DNA of 64,000 nucleotides, taken from NCBI RefSeq assembly GCF_009908285.1, contig NZ_JAAARM010000028.1, forward strand, positions 1 to 64,000, in the 5' to 3' direction. The notes under the pieces were generated by a model. That model had not been told where the DNA came from, did not search any database, and saw only the letters and a program-made list of their open reading frames with translations. This document shows positions 63,380-64,000 of the stretch, piece by piece; within the stretch, counting starts at the first letter, position 1, and every line of letters begins with the position of its first letter. The position numbers and the translations under genes were made by a program. This stretch comes from Pseudomonas sp. Fl4BN1. GTDB lineage: Bacteria > Pseudomonadota > Gammaproteobacteria > Pseudomonadales > Pseudomonadaceae.

Positions 63380-64000
63380 TCATGCGGCCTTGGCCTGGAT
63401 CAGCAACAGTCCCCAGCCGGTGAGCAGGGTGCCATCGGCCTGCAGCAAGGGCTGCGTGGCACTGTGCAGTTCATTTTTCATCAGCGCCCGATTGGCGGGT
63501 GTCAGGCGATCCAGGTCGTAGGTTTCCCCCAGCGAATCCCAGAGTTCCTCGAAGGTTGGCGTCCACGCCAGGTCCAGCTCCTCGAACTGCAGTGCGGTGA
63601 AATTCGTGCTCAGCAGGTCTCGCCACCCACTCTGTGATTGAGTGCGTGGATCGACCAGAGGCAGAGGAGGGAGCTGGTCGCGTCTGGCGGCGGCGCGAAA
63701 GACCTGCAGGTATTGCTGCCCCAACTCGCCCAGCAGAAAGGATCGACCGACGATCGCCGAGAGTTGTCCGCCCGTGGCCAGGACCCGATGCACCTCCCCC
63801 AACACCTGATCGATGTCGCTCATGAGCATCAGTGCCAGGTGCGATACCACGGCACCCACACTGCCCGTGGCCAGGGACAGGGATTGGGCTCGCTCATGGA
63901 GTAGCAGCCCGCGGTCCGCGAGGCGGGCGCGTGCCGCTGCCAGCTCGGTGGTGCTCATGTCGACGCCGGTCAATTTCGCCTCGGGGTATTTCCTGGCCAG
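63380..64000 (-). CDS. SAM-dependent methyltransferase, C-terminal part (5' end outside window)
   Basis: Open to the right edge; about 206 residues present. The first visible part has KLTGVDMSTTELAAARARL (motif after the SAM glycine loop, with the acidic residue), then VGAVVSHLALMLMSDIDQVLGEVHRVL, matching motif II and post-motif III of class I methyltransferases. Substrate unknown. It lies 56 nt upstream of the GNAT gene on the same strand. Confidence 0.85.
   Translation of the reverse strand: MARKYPEAKLTGVDMSTTELAAARARLADRGLLLHERAQSLSLATGSVGAVVSHLALMLMSDIDQVLGEVHRVLATGGQLSAIVGRSFLLGELGQQYLQVFRAAARRDQLPPLPLVDPRTQSQSGWRDLLSTNFTALQFEELDLAWTPTFEELWDSLGETYDLDRLTPANRALMKNELHSATQPLLQADGTLLTGWGLLLIQAKAA

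Overview
The window is a stretch of Pseudomonas chromosome, most likely from the P. fluorescens group. This rests on GC-rich coding, the order ptsO-rapZ-ptsN-hpf-rpoN-lptBAC-kdsC-kdsD, algW, fused cysNC, hmgA-fahA-maiA, and repeated REP doublets built on a GTAGGAGC-type core. Species assignment is inference. No rRNA, tRNA, CRISPR array or insertion sequence was seen.

Layout. 1-7.4 kb: end of a ZIP metal transporter, then a long minus-strand block for LPS precursor and transport (kdsD, kdsC, lptC, lptA, lptB), sigma-54 (rpoN), ribosome hibernation (hpf) and the nitrogen phosphotransferase branch (ptsN, rapZ, ptsO). 7.6-15.7 kb, plus strand: the mla phospholipid transport operon, ibaG, murA, hisG, hisD, hisC. 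15.7-19.8 kb: DUF4198 protein and TonB receptor unit, then algW. 19.9-33.5 kb: housekeeping genes (Nif3-like, cysD/cysNC, acyltransferase, pta, FKBP isomerase, glutathione peroxidase, OYE, glycosyltransferase, cysZ-like, trxB, hopJ-like), separated by terminators and REP doublets.

33.8-39.1 kb is the clear accessory island. It holds three broken copies of an Rhs core 3' end. Copies 1 and 2 each carry a different AT-rich toxin tip followed by a candidate immunity gene; copy 3 keeps only a remnant of a tip, followed by an Imm26-like gene. The cores carry frameshifts, stop codons and deletions, while all three immunity-type genes are open. It looks like a decaying reservoir of polymorphic toxin tips.

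39.4-47.1 kb: pterin genes (folM, folE, folX), a MerR-type regulator of the LitR/CarH shape that appears to lack the cobalamin-binding residues, a short LOV blue-light receptor, a flavodoxin, and a LysR/CidA/CidB unit. 47.3-57.0 kb: class II aldolase, alpha/beta hydrolase, SDR dehydrogenase, a small two-helix channel-like protein with a non-canonical filter, DUF1302 and DUF1329 envelope proteins, and a large LuxR (MalT-type) regulator; this looks like an uncharacterised catabolic unit. 57.0-62.8 kb: homogentisate pathway (hmgR, hmgA, fahA, maiA) with an MFS transporter. The window ends in a GNAT acetyltransferase and a partial methyltransferase.
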